Shown piece after piece: positions 14,434 to 23,875 of a stretch of DNA of 26,010 nt. How positions within the stretch are numbered: position 1 is the stretch's first letter; each line of letters opens with the position of its first letter. The DNA is from a virus: the IMG/VR virus record IMGVR_UViG_3300031578_000298, positions 1 to 26,010 of that record; one strand, 5' to 3'. Both the position numbers and the translations under genes were made by a program. Below the pieces are notes generated by a model. The model saw only the letters and a program-made list of their open reading frames with translations. It had not been told where the DNA came from and did not search any database.

Positions 14434-15639
14434 CTAATTATATACTACAGTTATTAAGTCACCCGTTTTTGGAGCCGAGTTGAATGTGAACGTTCCTGAA
14501 GCAGGAGTCGTCTCAACCCAATCTTCAGCACTGCCTTGTGTCTGCAATAGACCATTCCGGTATACTAGTAACTTGCCTGAAGTATAGCTACCTAGTGATA
14601 CTGTGAATAATGCGTTACTTCCATTTATGGCACCAGCCAGTACACCATAGGTATCACCTGTACCTCCTGACTGGTCTGTCTGGGGTGCGCTACCACTACT
14701 GGGCGAGCCACCATCTTTTAGCAACTTTCCAGTAACACCGTCGAACACAGCGAGGTTGCCATTAACCGCACCAGCGGGACCGACTACATCTCCTGACCCT
14801 GTCGGACTATCAAACTCAAACTCGTTGGTGGTATTATTCCACTTGAGGTATTGGTCTGAGCCAGGGTCAGCTGGGAACAGTGAATCTATACCACCGACTG
14901 CGTGAAGCGATGAATGAGTGTTTGAGCGAGCGAACCGTAAGTCTAGATAATCAGGATTTGAAAAGTTCCTAGTTATTGCACTCTGCCCAACATACAAGAT
15001 GACAGCCCATAGAGGGATATGTCCGGCAGGTACACTAGGGATATCGCTTAGTGTCAACGCTGCCTTATTCGTAACAGGTGAACCTTCGGTAACGGTGAGT
15101 ACTCCAACTTCTGATAGTGTGATTAGAAGGTATAAGGCGTCTGTTCCGCTGACTGGGATATAACTGCTCAGGTCTAAGTCCTCAGTACCGTTAACTACCC
15201 ATGAACCGTCAGAGTACGATACCTTCTTCCTAATAGTAACAGTGAACGGACTGCCACTCTTTGTGGAGGCGTACCATGGCATGAACTGTTCAGCGTATAT
15301 ATTAGTTATATCTGTAGCACCGGATAGATATGAATGCGTGCTGCCGTGAGGAGGTGTCTTAGCCATCAGAAAGTTGTAGTAAGAATCTCTAATGCTTACT
15401 ACTTGCAACCGACCTTCTAATACTCCTATCTTGATTGCTAGATTTGCTATCAGCGGAACATTAGTATTCCACACCACAATAGTATTGCCGGACATTTCGC
15501 GTGCGTAGACGTAATTAGTTTGACCTGGGACAGATACAACACCATTAGCATCACCCATTAGGGCAGGAATGGTTTGCAGAATCTTCTCATAATCCTCAAA
15601 CTTACTCCTTACAGCACGTTTGGATTCGATGATTCTCAT
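14434..15639 (-). CDS. Tail-tip/fibre protein with beta-rich C-terminal module
   Basis: The 401-aa protein begins with a helical region (residues 1-25), followed by beta-rich segments. Toward the C-terminus it has the fibre-like stretch GVTGKLLKDGG and a final beta module (GAINGSNALFTVSLGSY ... LLVYRNGLLQTQ ... ITVVYN) similar to the end of the 13466-14419 product. The start overlaps the preceding stop by one base (TAATG) with GGAGAG upstream. It probably links the tail tip to the fibres or is itself a receptor-binding protein. Confidence 0.75.
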   Translation of the reverse strand: MRIIESKRAVRSKFEDYEKILQTIPALMGDANGVVSVPGQTNYVYAREMSGNTIVVWNTNVPLIANLAIKIGVLEGRLQVVSIRDSYYNFLMAKTPPHGSTHSYLSGATDITNIYAEQFMPWYASTKSGSPFTVTIRKKVSYSDGSWVVNGTEDLDLSSYIPVSGTDALYLLITLSEVGVLTVTEGSPVTNKAALTLSDIPSVPAGHIPLWAVILYVGQSAITRNFSNPDYLDLRFARSNTHSSLHAVGGIDSLFPADPGSDQYLKWNNTTNEFEFDSPTGSGDVVGPAGAVNGNLAVFDGVTGKLLKDGGSPSSGSAPQTDQSGGTGDTYGVLAGAINGSNALFTVSLGSYTSGKLLVYRNGLLQTQGSAEDWVETTPASGTFTFNSAPKTGDLITVVYN

Positions 15640-16871
15640 TAGCTCTCCATGACCATAACTACCTTCATTTTAAGACCGTTAGTATAAAATACTTCATATA
15701 TAATATTGTATTCGTCTGTTTGCCAATCATCTGTCTGAAAAAGACATTCTATTCTAGGTCTACTACCAGTAATACCTACGTTGTTTCCACTCTTATCATT
15801 GTCAACCCAATATCCCCACTTGCAACATACCATAAATATACTTCTGTTTGATGAAGTTTCAATGTACTTAGAGTCTGTCCAGACTCCGCTTATGTATGTA
15901 GCATATCTTAGAACGTGGGATACCCGACCGAGACCAAAGTCATGACCTAGAGCATATACAAAATGTAAGTCTGTGCCGTCTATCATTAGGGTAAGCTGTC
16001 CGAATGAATCTACGTAAGCTCCAGCAGCTCCGACTACATGGGAATCCCAAGTATCCCAAGGGTCACCATAGTTGTGTTTTTTGAAAGCTAGGTAAGGCGT
16101 GGCGCTATCACTCAACTGACTAACATAAGCGACATAATGATTTCCGTCTACATCAATAGCAGTAGATGGCATAATATAGGTGCTGGAATCCCAGTACGCA
16201 GCAGGGATTAGTGTCTTGTGGGTAAAACTAGTAGGATTATTAGCATCTCCGATGCAAGCGTATATCATAGAATAAGATGGAGCAGGGTAAGCGTCTACAA
16301 ATTTATAAAAGACTACCCAAGGTAAGTCATCTTTATCAACACCCATACAACTATAATTCGATTGACCAGTTAGTAGTTCTATTGCAGTACTCCACGAACC
16401 ACTTATTCTATTCTTATAGCGGATTGCTTTGGTTCCTGTGGGATCATATAAGTCATAGGAAACATGAGGGAAATCAGATGAATCAATACAAATACTGATG
16501 TTAGCACCAGATCTACCAGCAGAAGTAATAACCTCTTCTTTTATGACAAACAGGTCAGTTGTAGTATCAAACGTGTCATATCGTATACTCGCTGACGTAT
16601 CCCACAAGTCATGCGCAATATGGATTACGCCAAGAGAGTCTATAGCGCATGCGCAACTTCCGCCGAAGTTTCCACCACTACTATATGGAGTATTTGCACT
16701 ATCCTGCCATACAAACGACTTACCGTCATCGGAACTTTTGAACACCAGTACACGAATGAAGTTTGTAATAACAGCATATAGACTACCGTCTAATCCTCTG
16801 ACTAAGTTTCTGTCAGACATCTGCGCAGCATTTTCAGTCAACACAGAATCATATACTTCAGAGGTTGTCAT
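15639..16871 (-). CDS. Beta-propeller (sialidase/BNR-like) tail protein
   Basis: The 410-aa protein contains an Asp-box-like SSDDGKSFVW (about residues 46-55) and at least five spaced copies of a blade motif: AIDSLGVIHIAHD, CIDSSDFPHVSYD, GVDKDDLPWVVFY, AIDVDGNHYVAYV and MIDGTDLHFVYAL. This is the pattern of a sialidase-type beta-propeller. Whether it is an enzyme or only a glycan-binding scaffold is unclear, since no sialidase Arg triad can be assigned by eye. The ATG at 16871 is chosen over one 18 bases upstream because it overlaps the previous stop (ATGA) and has AGAGGT upstream. Confidence 0.75.
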   Translation of the reverse strand: MTTSEVYDSVLTENAAQMSDRNLVRGLDGSLYAVITNFIRVLVFKSSDDGKSFVWQDSANTPYSSGGNFGGSCACAIDSLGVIHIAHDLWDTSASIRYDTFDTTTDLFVIKEEVITSAGRSGANISICIDSSDFPHVSYDLYDPTGTKAIRYKNRISGSWSTAIELLTGQSNYSCMGVDKDDLPWVVFYKFVDAYPAPSYSMIYACIGDANNPTSFTHKTLIPAAYWDSSTYIMPSTAIDVDGNHYVAYVSQLSDSATPYLAFKKHNYGDPWDTWDSHVVGAAGAYVDSFGQLTLMIDGTDLHFVYALGHDFGLGRVSHVLRYATYISGVWTDSKYIETSSNRSIFMVCCKWGYWVDNDKSGNNVGITGSRPRIECLFQTDDWQTDEYNIIYEVFYTNGLKMKVVMVMES

Positions 16872-19384
16872 GATATTACCTCTACGCATATTACTAACTC
16901 TGGATTAGTACCAATGACATCCGATATATCAACGTGTAGCCAACTCCCTACAGGGAGATATCCGGTAGCCAATCCATTAGCCAATAACAACACACCGTCA
17001 GAGTCTGCTGATAGTTCTGCCGCCAACATATCTGTACCTGCAACATCTGGAGTAGATCGCCTCTCTAGGTTAAACTCTACAGTACCAGTACCACGTGCAT
17101 GCGCCCTAACAGTATTTATAATACTCTCCCTTGCGATATAAGGACCGCCGAGTATCCCCACAGATGGATCTTCGATAACCCAAGTATAAGTTCTATAACC
17201 ATAACCAAACTCTGGGATGTTCGGCAAAGGTAGCGGAGGAATAGGTGGCCATGGAGTCGGAGTTTCAGGAGTTTCGGGATCATCAGGCTTTTCTGGTACA
17301 TCACCTTTGACTGTATTGGGAACAATAGTAACTTCAGGCTCACCTGTGACACCGACTGTAAAGTAACTATCTTTACTAATCCAACTCATTGTCACATTTC
17401 TGATAAATATACTATTAGGAACAGTAATCCCACGAGGACTTTGAGAAGCATCAGTTGAGACGGCAAGTTGCTGTTGAGGACAAATGTCTACAAGTTTATT
17501 GTTGGAAGCCAAGTTAAAACTCATACTGGGGTACAGGTTATTGCGTTGAGCAAGTATCAAGCCGGCTAGTTCCGTACATTGAGCTTGACTGGTTACAAGT
17601 ATCTTATCAATAGTATTTATTGTACCATGTCTGCCTAGAGTATTCCCAGGCGACAGTCCTCTAACACCATATCCATCATGAGCTGTAAAGTATACTCCAG
17701 TCAGGTCAACTGCACTAACGCTGGGAGTACTCTGTCGTTCTAATGTTATTTCACCCTCACGGTCATAGTCCTCAACTGTCATAACGGAAGTAAACGCTCT
17801 GCTACCTATTGATACATATTGACCATCTACTTCAATATACATCCTACCGTATCTATCACAACACGGCACAGCTAATAGATCCCCATGTAGCATCCCTTTT
17901 ATCTGATCCCACATAGCACCTATACTGGCAGATTCTGACGTTGGAGCTTCTTGATCACACCCCAACATGATTACGTCCATCATACGTGTACAGGTAGATT
18001 TCCAATGAAGGATATCCCAAACACCTTTAGCGACAGTTAGATCTAACATGTAGTTCCAATCAACAGGATCAGTCGCTATATCGAATATACCGGATATCAA
18101 GTTGGGTGTAATGCCTAACCAATAGTGCGGACCGTGAGCAGTAAATGACGCTACTCCACCGTCAACATCTAACATCAAATCCTCTTTGGCTATCCATCCG
18201 CTTGCTATAATATTACCGCATCCCGCAACTTGACCTATGCTTACTTCCGTACTACCATTAACTACCCGTATAGTTACGGTTTCACCAGGAGAAGAGGATA
18301 CAGTAAAGGGTTTGTCTACAACTATCGCTGTAGGAACTCCACCTGTGACAACATTGTATACACCGTCATGGGCGCTTGAGCCACTAACCTGAATAGTCAT
18401 CCCTGTAAGGAAAATATCTAATCCAGACGGTCGCTCAATCGTATTAGTGCTACTATTAAACGATATATTCGTATCAGTTAGAGCAGTAATGTCGCCATAC
18501 CAATCGCGTGAGAATAGGATGACCCGCGCCCGGTCGCGTAGCACAGGCAGGGTCGCATTGTCGTACATATCGATTCTAAATTGCCATCCTCCAGCATCGA
18601 AGTCTCCCGCACATTGCGTCAACTGGAAGTCGCTTACTGGAGGATCGGTATCATCATATACAACAACAACCCGACGACCTCTGAATGTCTTACCGTTCGC
18701 TGCCGTCACTTGACACGATATACCGTATGTCCCTGGAGAGTTATAAGTAATAGTTGGAGTAGCTGTAGCCATATTAGATGTGTTTGATGCTCCTGGTGCA
18801 GACCATGAGTATGCTGTTATAGTTGAACCCAGACAATATGAGTCTGACGCATCCGGATATGCACTTATAGTATTGCCACCACCCAAAGTACCCTGATAGA
18901 ACAATACACGATCTGGTCCGAGTACAGGTACAGGATCTAGGTACTTGTGCTGATCTGTATACGCTATATCACGATCCATAAAGTCAATATGGGATGACCC
19001 GCTAGCTACATACTTCATTCTGGCCCAGATACCATACTCATCTATCACTGTAAGGTAAGCATCGTCATAGAACTTGACTTCAGATGTTTCACCCAAATAT
19101 AACTTAGTGTCAGTACAAGTCTTACGTATTCTAGCAATACCCCGATCGTGACCTCCCTCAGTCGTACCTACAAGCAAAGTCATGTCTTTGAGGATATCTG
19201 TATACGCACCTACAGTAACAGTATCGTAGGTAATTTCAATAATCATGTTACGACTTATTGTAGCTTGATTTACCCTAGCCTTGAATACTATAGCTGGTTG
19301 AGGGAACGCCAAGTATAACTTAGACCATTGACCGTCAGTTCTAAGGTGTAAAAGCTCGTCTGCAGTTGCCGCTCTAACAGCCAT
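16868..19384 (-). CDS. Tail-tip hub / tail-associated structural protein with PKD-like domain
   Basis: The 838-aa protein follows the tape measure and a small tail protein, the usual place for the tail-tip hub (Tal or Gp27-like). Around residues 185-245 there is a PKD-like Ig fold (ITAYSWSAPGAS ... NSPGTYGISCQVTAANGKTF). The central 400 residues are beta-rich with a YDREGEITLERQSTP segment. At about residues 695-725 lies a Pro-rich linker (PEKPDDPETPETP then PWPPIPPLPLP). A C-terminal carbohydrate-binding-like beta region follows. The start overlaps the previous stop by one base (TAATG) behind GGAGG. No lytic motif is seen. Confidence 0.72.
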   Translation of the reverse strand: MAVRAATADELLHLRTDGQWSKLYLAFPQPAIVFKARVNQATISRNMIIEITYDTVTVGAYTDILKDMTLLVGTTEGGHDRGIARIRKTCTDTKLYLGETSEVKFYDDAYLTVIDEYGIWARMKYVASGSSHIDFMDRDIAYTDQHKYLDPVPVLGPDRVLFYQGTLGGGNTISAYPDASDSYCLGSTITAYSWSAPGASNTSNMATATPTITYNSPGTYGISCQVTAANGKTFRGRRVVVVYDDTDPPVSDFQLTQCAGDFDAGGWQFRIDMYDNATLPVLRDRARVILFSRDWYGDITALTDTNISFNSSTNTIERPSGLDIFLTGMTIQVSGSSAHDGVYNVVTGGVPTAIVVDKPFTVSSSPGETVTIRVVNGSTEVSIGQVAGCGNIIASGWIAKEDLMLDVDGGVASFTAHGPHYWLGITPNLISGIFDIATDPVDWNYMLDLTVAKGVWDILHWKSTCTRMMDVIMLGCDQEAPTSESASIGAMWDQIKGMLHGDLLAVPCCDRYGRMYIEVDGQYVSIGSRAFTSVMTVEDYDREGEITLERQSTPSVSAVDLTGVYFTAHDGYGVRGLSPGNTLGRHGTINTIDKILVTSQAQCTELAGLILAQRNNLYPSMSFNLASNNKLVDICPQQQLAVSTDASQSPRGITVPNSIFIRNVTMSWISKDSYFTVGVTGEPEVTIVPNTVKGDVPEKPDDPETPETPTPWPPIPPLPLPNIPEFGYGYRTYTWVIEDPSVGILGGPYIARESIINTVRAHARGTGTVEFNLERRSTPDVAGTDMLAAELSADSDGVLLLANGLATGYLPVGSWLHVDISDVIGTNPELVICVEVIS

Positions 19385-19773
19385 TACGCTATAGCCTCCA
19401 TCTGAGTAAAGTCAATACGAAAGTCTAATGCCCTTGACGTTTGCGTTTCCTCTTCTGTTACTGGCCAATGCATCCTACAGCTAAAGCGCTTAGGAATAGT
19501 GCCACCATCCTTAGTGTAGGTTTGGATAAACACTTCAGAGGATACTCCTGGACAGTAAGTCCTGAGAACATCCCGTTGTGCTTGAGGAAGAAAATCCCAA
19601 TGCCAAGTAGCTACAGGAGAGCCTATACCCCGTTTACTTCCGTCTCCTAGTTCCACTACAGTAGCGTAAGGGGAGAACGTAGACTTAGGCCTCATTACGG
19701 GGGGCGTAAGGGCGCTAAGCAACACCAACCCGCCTGACGTCGTTCCTATCTTAAACAGCGTTTGAGTAGTCAT
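19384..19773 (-). CDS. Small conserved minor tail protein, possible distal tail protein
   Basis: The 129-aa protein is placed between tape measure and tail hub, where siphoviruses keep Dit-like or related minor tail proteins. It is beta-rich with a central segment VELGDGSKRGIGSPVATWHW and QAQRDVLRTYCPG, and ends RALDFRIDFTQ, a pattern I associate with conserved phage minor tail proteins. One-base overlaps (TAATG) on both sides show tight coupling. The Dit role is inferred from position. Confidence 0.72.
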   Translation of the reverse strand: MTTQTLFKIGTTSGGLVLLSALTPPVMRPKSTFSPYATVVELGDGSKRGIGSPVATWHWDFLPQAQRDVLRTYCPGVSSEVFIQTYTKDGGTIPKRFSCRMHWPVTEEETQTSRALDFRIDFTQMEAIA

Positions 19774-22349
19774 TATCTTATTGCCTCCACTAGCTCAGCT
19801 CGAGCTATGTTTAACATTTCACGTCTGAATGCTGCACGATCTTGTTCTGTAACGCCGCTAAAGTACATCACACGATTATCAGCATACTTTCCCTGGCCTC
19901 CTGAAAGTGCCGTTAGTATATTATCTTGGTTTAGTTTAGTGCCTATTCGTTGTTCCGCTATCCTAGTTGTCCTGTTGCTAAGAAGGAATTCGGCTCCTTC
20001 TTCGCCGGCTATGTAGGCTCCATAACCAAGATAGCCTCCTGCAGCATTTGTAGGTATGCGTTCTCGTTGACCCCACAGCCTGAACATCTCACCTACCCCC
20101 TGAGCAATGCCTCCTTGTACTCCTTGCATCCAAACAACAAAATCAGCATGTCGCTGCATAACAGCCGTGTGCCAAGCATCATAATCACCGAGTATGAACC
20201 CGTCTAGATCTTCTAGTTGTCTCTTAAAGGTGGTCTCCAAACGTTTAAGTTGTTCAATACGATTATCCTCAAGCATTTTAAGTTCTGCGTCTTTAGCATC
20301 TATCGCATCTTGCGCACGACGCTCCTGATCATCCTTTTCCCGTTGTCGGGCTAGGTCATAATCGAACTGTTGATCTGCCAACCTTAATTCAAAAGCGGCT
20401 AGTCTTTGTGCACGTTCCTCGGCAAAGTTCTTTTCGTTCTCTCTTAATTTCTCTGCTTGCTCGACGTTTAATCGGCTAACGTTTAAGATGTAATCTTCTT
20501 CCTTGCGTTGACGTTCTTTTTCATAACGTTGATCTTCGCGAATCATCGCCATACCGTCGCGAGATTCTAATAGTGAACGCTGAGTGTCCTCATGATCTTC
20601 CAAGTCGCGACGCATCTGTATCTGATGGTCTTGTTCCATCTCGAAAAGTTTCTTACTGTAGTCCTTAGCGGCTTTCAGCCGACGTTCGTAATAATCGTTT
20701 TCAATGTCGGATTCACTCTTTTCAAAATCACGCCATGCTCGATCCACGCTCCTGTCATAGTCATCTTGTATCCGAGCACGTTGTATCGCTTCGTCTCTGA
20801 GTATCTGGGTTCGTTGCTTTTCATACTGATCTTCGATCTGTACTCGTTGCTTCCCGGCTTGTTCATTTATATCGGTTTGTTGATTAACGTAATTACGCCA
20901 CAAGGTATCATTGTCTGTTGCAAACTGTTCTATATAAGCTAACGTACCTTGAAGAGGGCCCGCAGTTCCTGGCCCTGTGACCCCTAAAGCTCCTCCTGCT
21001 TCCGCACCTTGTTTTGCTCTTAAGGCATCGTAAGGATCTTTGATAGCAGGATCTCCTAGAATAAGACCTTTGAGCCACTTCCAAAATCCTCCTGCGGCTT
21101 CTTGCTGAGCTTTTAGGTCTACACTCCACTCTTCGGCCTGGTCTCTCGCAAACTGTTGTTGCTCCTCGGTTCCGTAAAGGTCTTTCTGCGACCCAAACAT
21201 ATATAGGGGCATTTGTTTTAGCGCTCCCAACCAACCGCCTTGTCCAAGTGCTGCAGTAGTTACGTTAGCCTTACTTCCCAAAGCTCCTACTTCAGCGACA
21301 GTCTTTCCCATTACGGTTGCTGCTGTACCATCGATAGCTATTTTAGCTTCGGTCGCACGAGCTGCCGATTCTACAGATGATACGTATCGCTTTGTAGTAG
21401 CATCTATAATTTTTCCTGCCTTGTTCAAGGTAAGACCAGCAACGCCTCCAGTACCTACCATTGCAGTTATTTGAGCGGCTGTAAGAGTAGTAGCTGCCCC
21501 AGCGGCTCCGGCAAGAGCAGGGCCTACCAAGCCTCCGGTAACCCCATATCCTAAAGCAGCCTTACCCGAAACTCCGCCCATCGCTAAAGCATTAGCGGCG
21601 GCTTGAGCCTCTACAGCAGTAGCGAAAGTTGTAACACCAGCATCAAATTGTAAAACGGCGGCAGCGTATTCGCGAGCAGCATCTCGTTCTCTAAACGTGG
21701 CCATAATATATTCCACGTTTGCATAGACTCTGAACCCTTTACCTACTGCTAACACTATTGCAGATGCAGCAAGTATTACACCCGATGCAGCAAATATTCC
21801 TTCAATAGCACCTGGATGCTTCTCTGCAAAAGCGGCAGCATGTTGCATCAAGGTTGCAGCAGATCGAAGATAAGGTAAGGCTTCCGTAGCTATAACCTTG
21901 CCTATCTCGGATTGGGAATCTTTAAGACTTTGTGTGGCTAACTTCCAGTCTCTTGTTGCTTCAGTACTCGCTTTAACACTGTCTACATAAGCATTGGCTG
22001 CTAACATCATTCCTGCTATTGCAGCCCCACTCGCGACAGCAAATGTTTGACCCGTTTCAACTACACCACGAACAGCAAATTGCATACGACGCCATTGGGT
22101 TTGAACCTGCTGAGACTCTTTGTGAGCAGCCTTCATCCCTTTGAGATAAGAATCAATAGTGTCTTGTTGGGACTTACGAAGATCCTCATCAGCCTTTGCG
22201 AGGTCTTTAACTCCCATTATTTGATCTTGAGTTGCTTGATCTAGCGAGGCAAAATACGCGTCTAACCTCTTTTTAGCTCCTGGCAGATTCTTACTAACGT
22301 CGTCCTCAAGCTTAAAAAGTAGCGTAAGTACAGCATTAATATCAGTCAT
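19773..22349 (-). CDS. Tape measure protein
   Basis: At 858 aa this is the longest gene of the tail block. It has an N-terminal helical region, a hydrophobic Ala/Gly-rich stretch (about residues 105-330, e.g. FAVASGAAIAGMMLAANAY and IFAASGVILAASAIVLAVG), and a long charged coiled coil (about 500-745). Together with its place after the frameshifted chaperone genes this identifies the tape measure that sets tail length; by the usual 0.15 nm per residue it predicts a tail near 130 nm. The start at 22349 is chosen because AAAGGAG lies 10 bases upstream; an ATG 39 bases further up has no such site. The start also overlaps the -1 chaperone frame. No lysozyme or peptidase motif is seen inside it. 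Confidence 0.9.
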   Translation of the reverse strand: MTDINAVLTLLFKLEDDVSKNLPGAKKRLDAYFASLDQATQDQIMGVKDLAKADEDLRKSQQDTIDSYLKGMKAAHKESQQVQTQWRRMQFAVRGVVETGQTFAVASGAAIAGMMLAANAYVDSVKASTEATRDWKLATQSLKDSQSEIGKVIATEALPYLRSAATLMQHAAAFAEKHPGAIEGIFAASGVILAASAIVLAVGKGFRVYANVEYIMATFRERDAAREYAAAVLQFDAGVTTFATAVEAQAAANALAMGGVSGKAALGYGVTGGLVGPALAGAAGAATTLTAAQITAMVGTGGVAGLTLNKAGKIIDATTKRYVSSVESAARATEAKIAIDGTAATVMGKTVAEVGALGSKANVTTAALGQGGWLGALKQMPLYMFGSQKDLYGTEEQQQFARDQAEEWSVDLKAQQEAAGGFWKWLKGLILGDPAIKDPYDALRAKQGAEAGGALGVTGPGTAGPLQGTLAYIEQFATDNDTLWRNYVNQQTDINEQAGKQRVQIEDQYEKQRTQILRDEAIQRARIQDDYDRSVDRAWRDFEKSESDIENDYYERRLKAAKDYSKKLFEMEQDHQIQMRRDLEDHEDTQRSLLESRDGMAMIREDQRYEKERQRKEEDYILNVSRLNVEQAEKLRENEKNFAEERAQRLAAFELRLADQQFDYDLARQREKDDQERRAQDAIDAKDAELKMLEDNRIEQLKRLETTFKRQLEDLDGFILGDYDAWHTAVMQRHADFVVWMQGVQGGIAQGVGEMFRLWGQRERIPTNAAGGYLGYGAYIAGEEGAEFLLSNRTTRIAEQRIGTKLNQDNILTALSGGQGKYADNRVMYFSGVTEQDRAAFRREMLNIARAELVEAIR

Positions 22350-23000
22350 TGGTGGGAGTCTCCTTTGCTTTGTCTGCCTGTTGTGCAATCATCTTGTCTA
22401 CCAATCCATCTAAAAGAAAAATGACATTCCACGCATCGGTAGGAAACAGGGTCGCCGCATTTTCAAAATCAACACGGCGGCCCGTGTTCCTCCATAAAAG
22501 CCAAGCGTTCCAATATTTGTCAATAAGTTCCGACGTTAGTTCTAAAGTGTCTGGTAAATCATTTGATTCGTCGGGTTCGAGTAATGGAATCAGTCGGTCG
22601 TAGACTCTGTCAGCATCATCTCTTTTTTTTTCAAATCGGCTTCAGAAAGTTTTCTTTCAGCTATTAAAGCGTCGAGACCTTTGAACCACGTAGGATTGAG
22701 TCTGTGGGCAACTTGAGCCCACTTCTCTCTTTCCACTGTTGCCATATGGTATGTCTCGTCTTCTGAAGGGACAGCGCCAGTCGAACAGGCGGCTAACTTG
22801 GGGTAAATGCTTTGCACGAATGCTATCCAACCAAAGTCGTTTTCAGTCAACTCCGGACCCCGGGTTGCAATCAATTCCTTTACCCGCTTTTCAGCATCGT
22901 CTTCCATACGTGCAACACGCATGTCGGCTTCCCAGCTAGCTTCCGTAACAGTCAATTTTGTTCCATCACGGAACTCTACGACCTCTGATTCAAGTTTCAT
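22342..23000 (-). CDS. Tail assembly chaperone GT fusion made by -1 frameshift
   Basis: Predicted 219-aa product: 126 residues of the short chaperone, then a -1 slip on the A9 run (22631-22623), then 93 residues ending at 22342. The -1 frame is open from the slip site to its TGA but has no start codon except an ATG near its end, so it can hardly be made without slippage. Its sequence (begins RDDADRVYDRLIPLLEPDE, contains DKYWNAWLLWRNTGRRVDF) is protein-like, and it ends overlapping the tape measure start by 8 bases. This matches the lambda G/GT scheme, in which both forms guide tail tube assembly on the tape measure. Confidence 0.85.
22590..23000 (-). CDS. Tail assembly chaperone, short form (G-like)
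   Basis: The 136-aa product made when the ribosome stays in frame. It starts MKLESEVVEFRDGTKLTV, has a helical middle (DDAEKRVKELIATRG) and a FVQSIYPKLAACSTG segment, and ends ADLKKKEMMLTESTTD after the slippery run. The start has AAGGAG upstream. The position between the major tail protein and tape measure is the standard place of tail chaperones. Confidence 0.85.
   Translation of the reverse strand: MKLESEVVEFRDGTKLTVTEASWEADMRVARMEDDAEKRVKELIATRGPELTENDFGWIAFVQSIYPKLAACSTGAVPSEDETYHMATVEREKWAQVAHRLNPTWFKGLDALIAERKLSEADLKKKEMMLTESTTD
22623..22631 (-). promoter_or_regulatory. Programmed -1 frameshift slippery run (A9)
   Basis: Nine consecutive A on the - strand read as three Lys codons (TTG AAA AAA AAA GAG). 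A slip of one base back on A AAA AAA leads into the open -1 frame. A short GAAAG/CTTTC hairpin lies about a dozen bases upstream; no strong downstream pseudoknot is obvious. Confidence 0.8.
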
Positions 23001-23032
23001 TGTAACTCCTTAGCCATCACGGCCTTGTTTGT

Positions 23033-23860
23033 TTAGTACTGAATGAACGCTCCGTACACGCCTGCGGCGGGGAATGCGGCGAATGTAATGCCCATCTTAT
23101 CTACATCGACGTCGTAGGTTGAGCCCTGTGCAACCACTGCACCAGTAACCCAACTAAAGACTACAACAGATGTAGTGTCGTTTAGAGCAACGATGCCTGT
23201 GGGAAAGTCTCCTGCAACATCGTCTGTACCGTCGAACTCCCAGAAGCAAACGCAAGGACGTCCGTTTGACATGCCCCCTAAGATGGCGGACTCAAGACAA
23301 CCATCAGCCAACTCGGTAAGTGGAACACCGAAGAGAGTTTTGGTTGACTTGTTGAGGATAACCTCATATTTGATCTCCTGGGGATTCTCTGTCATACCGG
23401 TCAACATAGGTACGCAAAGAGTCGAAGGAGCAATCTGCCAACGCCATGTTCGTGCACGTGTGGTCTTATCTTTGGCTTGTTGATACATGAATAGAGCGAC
23501 GTCAGGCTCAAAGCCTTGCTTATCGGTAATCCAGTGAGAAGCCTTCGACTCACCAATGTCAATTACCTTTGTAGCACCTAACGCAGCGTTGACGGCTAAG
23601 TTGTCAACACCAACAGTTAACTCAGCCGAAGCGGCTGTGTCTGGAGGCAAGAAGTCCGACACCGCAACGGAGTCGTTGTCCTTGTGATCGATACGCTTCA
23701 TGCCTGGAGCTGTTACGTTCCAAGCATGGAAGCCTTGAAATAACTCCCCCGCGTAGGGGGTTGGTGAAGGTGTTGCGATGGGCACGCCTTGGTCGTCAAG
23801 CAAGAACGCTGCAGCATATCGCGCTCCTACACCATATTGTAAACCGGTTGCAGCTGGCAT
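23033..23860 (-). CDS. Major tail (tube) protein
   Basis: The 275-aa protein forms the tail tube by position: downstream of the tail terminator and just before the chaperones. It is beta-rich with a polar loop (AWNVTAPGMKRIDHKDND), a central DVALFMYQQAKDKTTRARTW segment and a C-terminal Ig-like stretch (VVFSWVTGAVVAQGSTYDVD). The start has AAGGAG upstream. The usual size of siphovirus tail tube proteins and the gene order support it; no single diagnostic motif exists. Confidence 0.85.
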   Translation of the reverse strand: MPAATGLQYGVGARYAAAFLLDDQGVPIATPSPTPYAGELFQGFHAWNVTAPGMKRIDHKDNDSVAVSDFLPPDTAASAELTVGVDNLAVNAALGATKVIDIGESKASHWITDKQGFEPDVALFMYQQAKDKTTRARTWRWQIAPSTLCVPMLTGMTENPQEIKYEVILNKSTKTLFGVPLTELADGCLESAILGGMSNGRPCVCFWEFDGTDDVAGDFPTGIVALNDTTSVVVFSWVTGAVVAQGSTYDVDVDKMGITFAAFPAAGVYGAFIQY

Positions 23861-23875
23861 TTATTTATCTCCTTA

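Noticed and set aside
16872-16889. Upstream ATG for the beta-propeller protein
   Set aside because: The downstream ATG overlaps the previous stop (ATGA) and has a better ribosome-binding site.
19773-22349. Embedded lytic domain in the tape measure protein
   Set aside because: No lysozyme, transglycosylase or M23 motif is visible; the sequence is hydrophobic helices and a coiled coil.
22350-22388. Upstream ATG for the tape measure protein
   Set aside because: It lacks a good ribosome-binding site and its extension covers the AAAGGAG used by the ATG at 22349.
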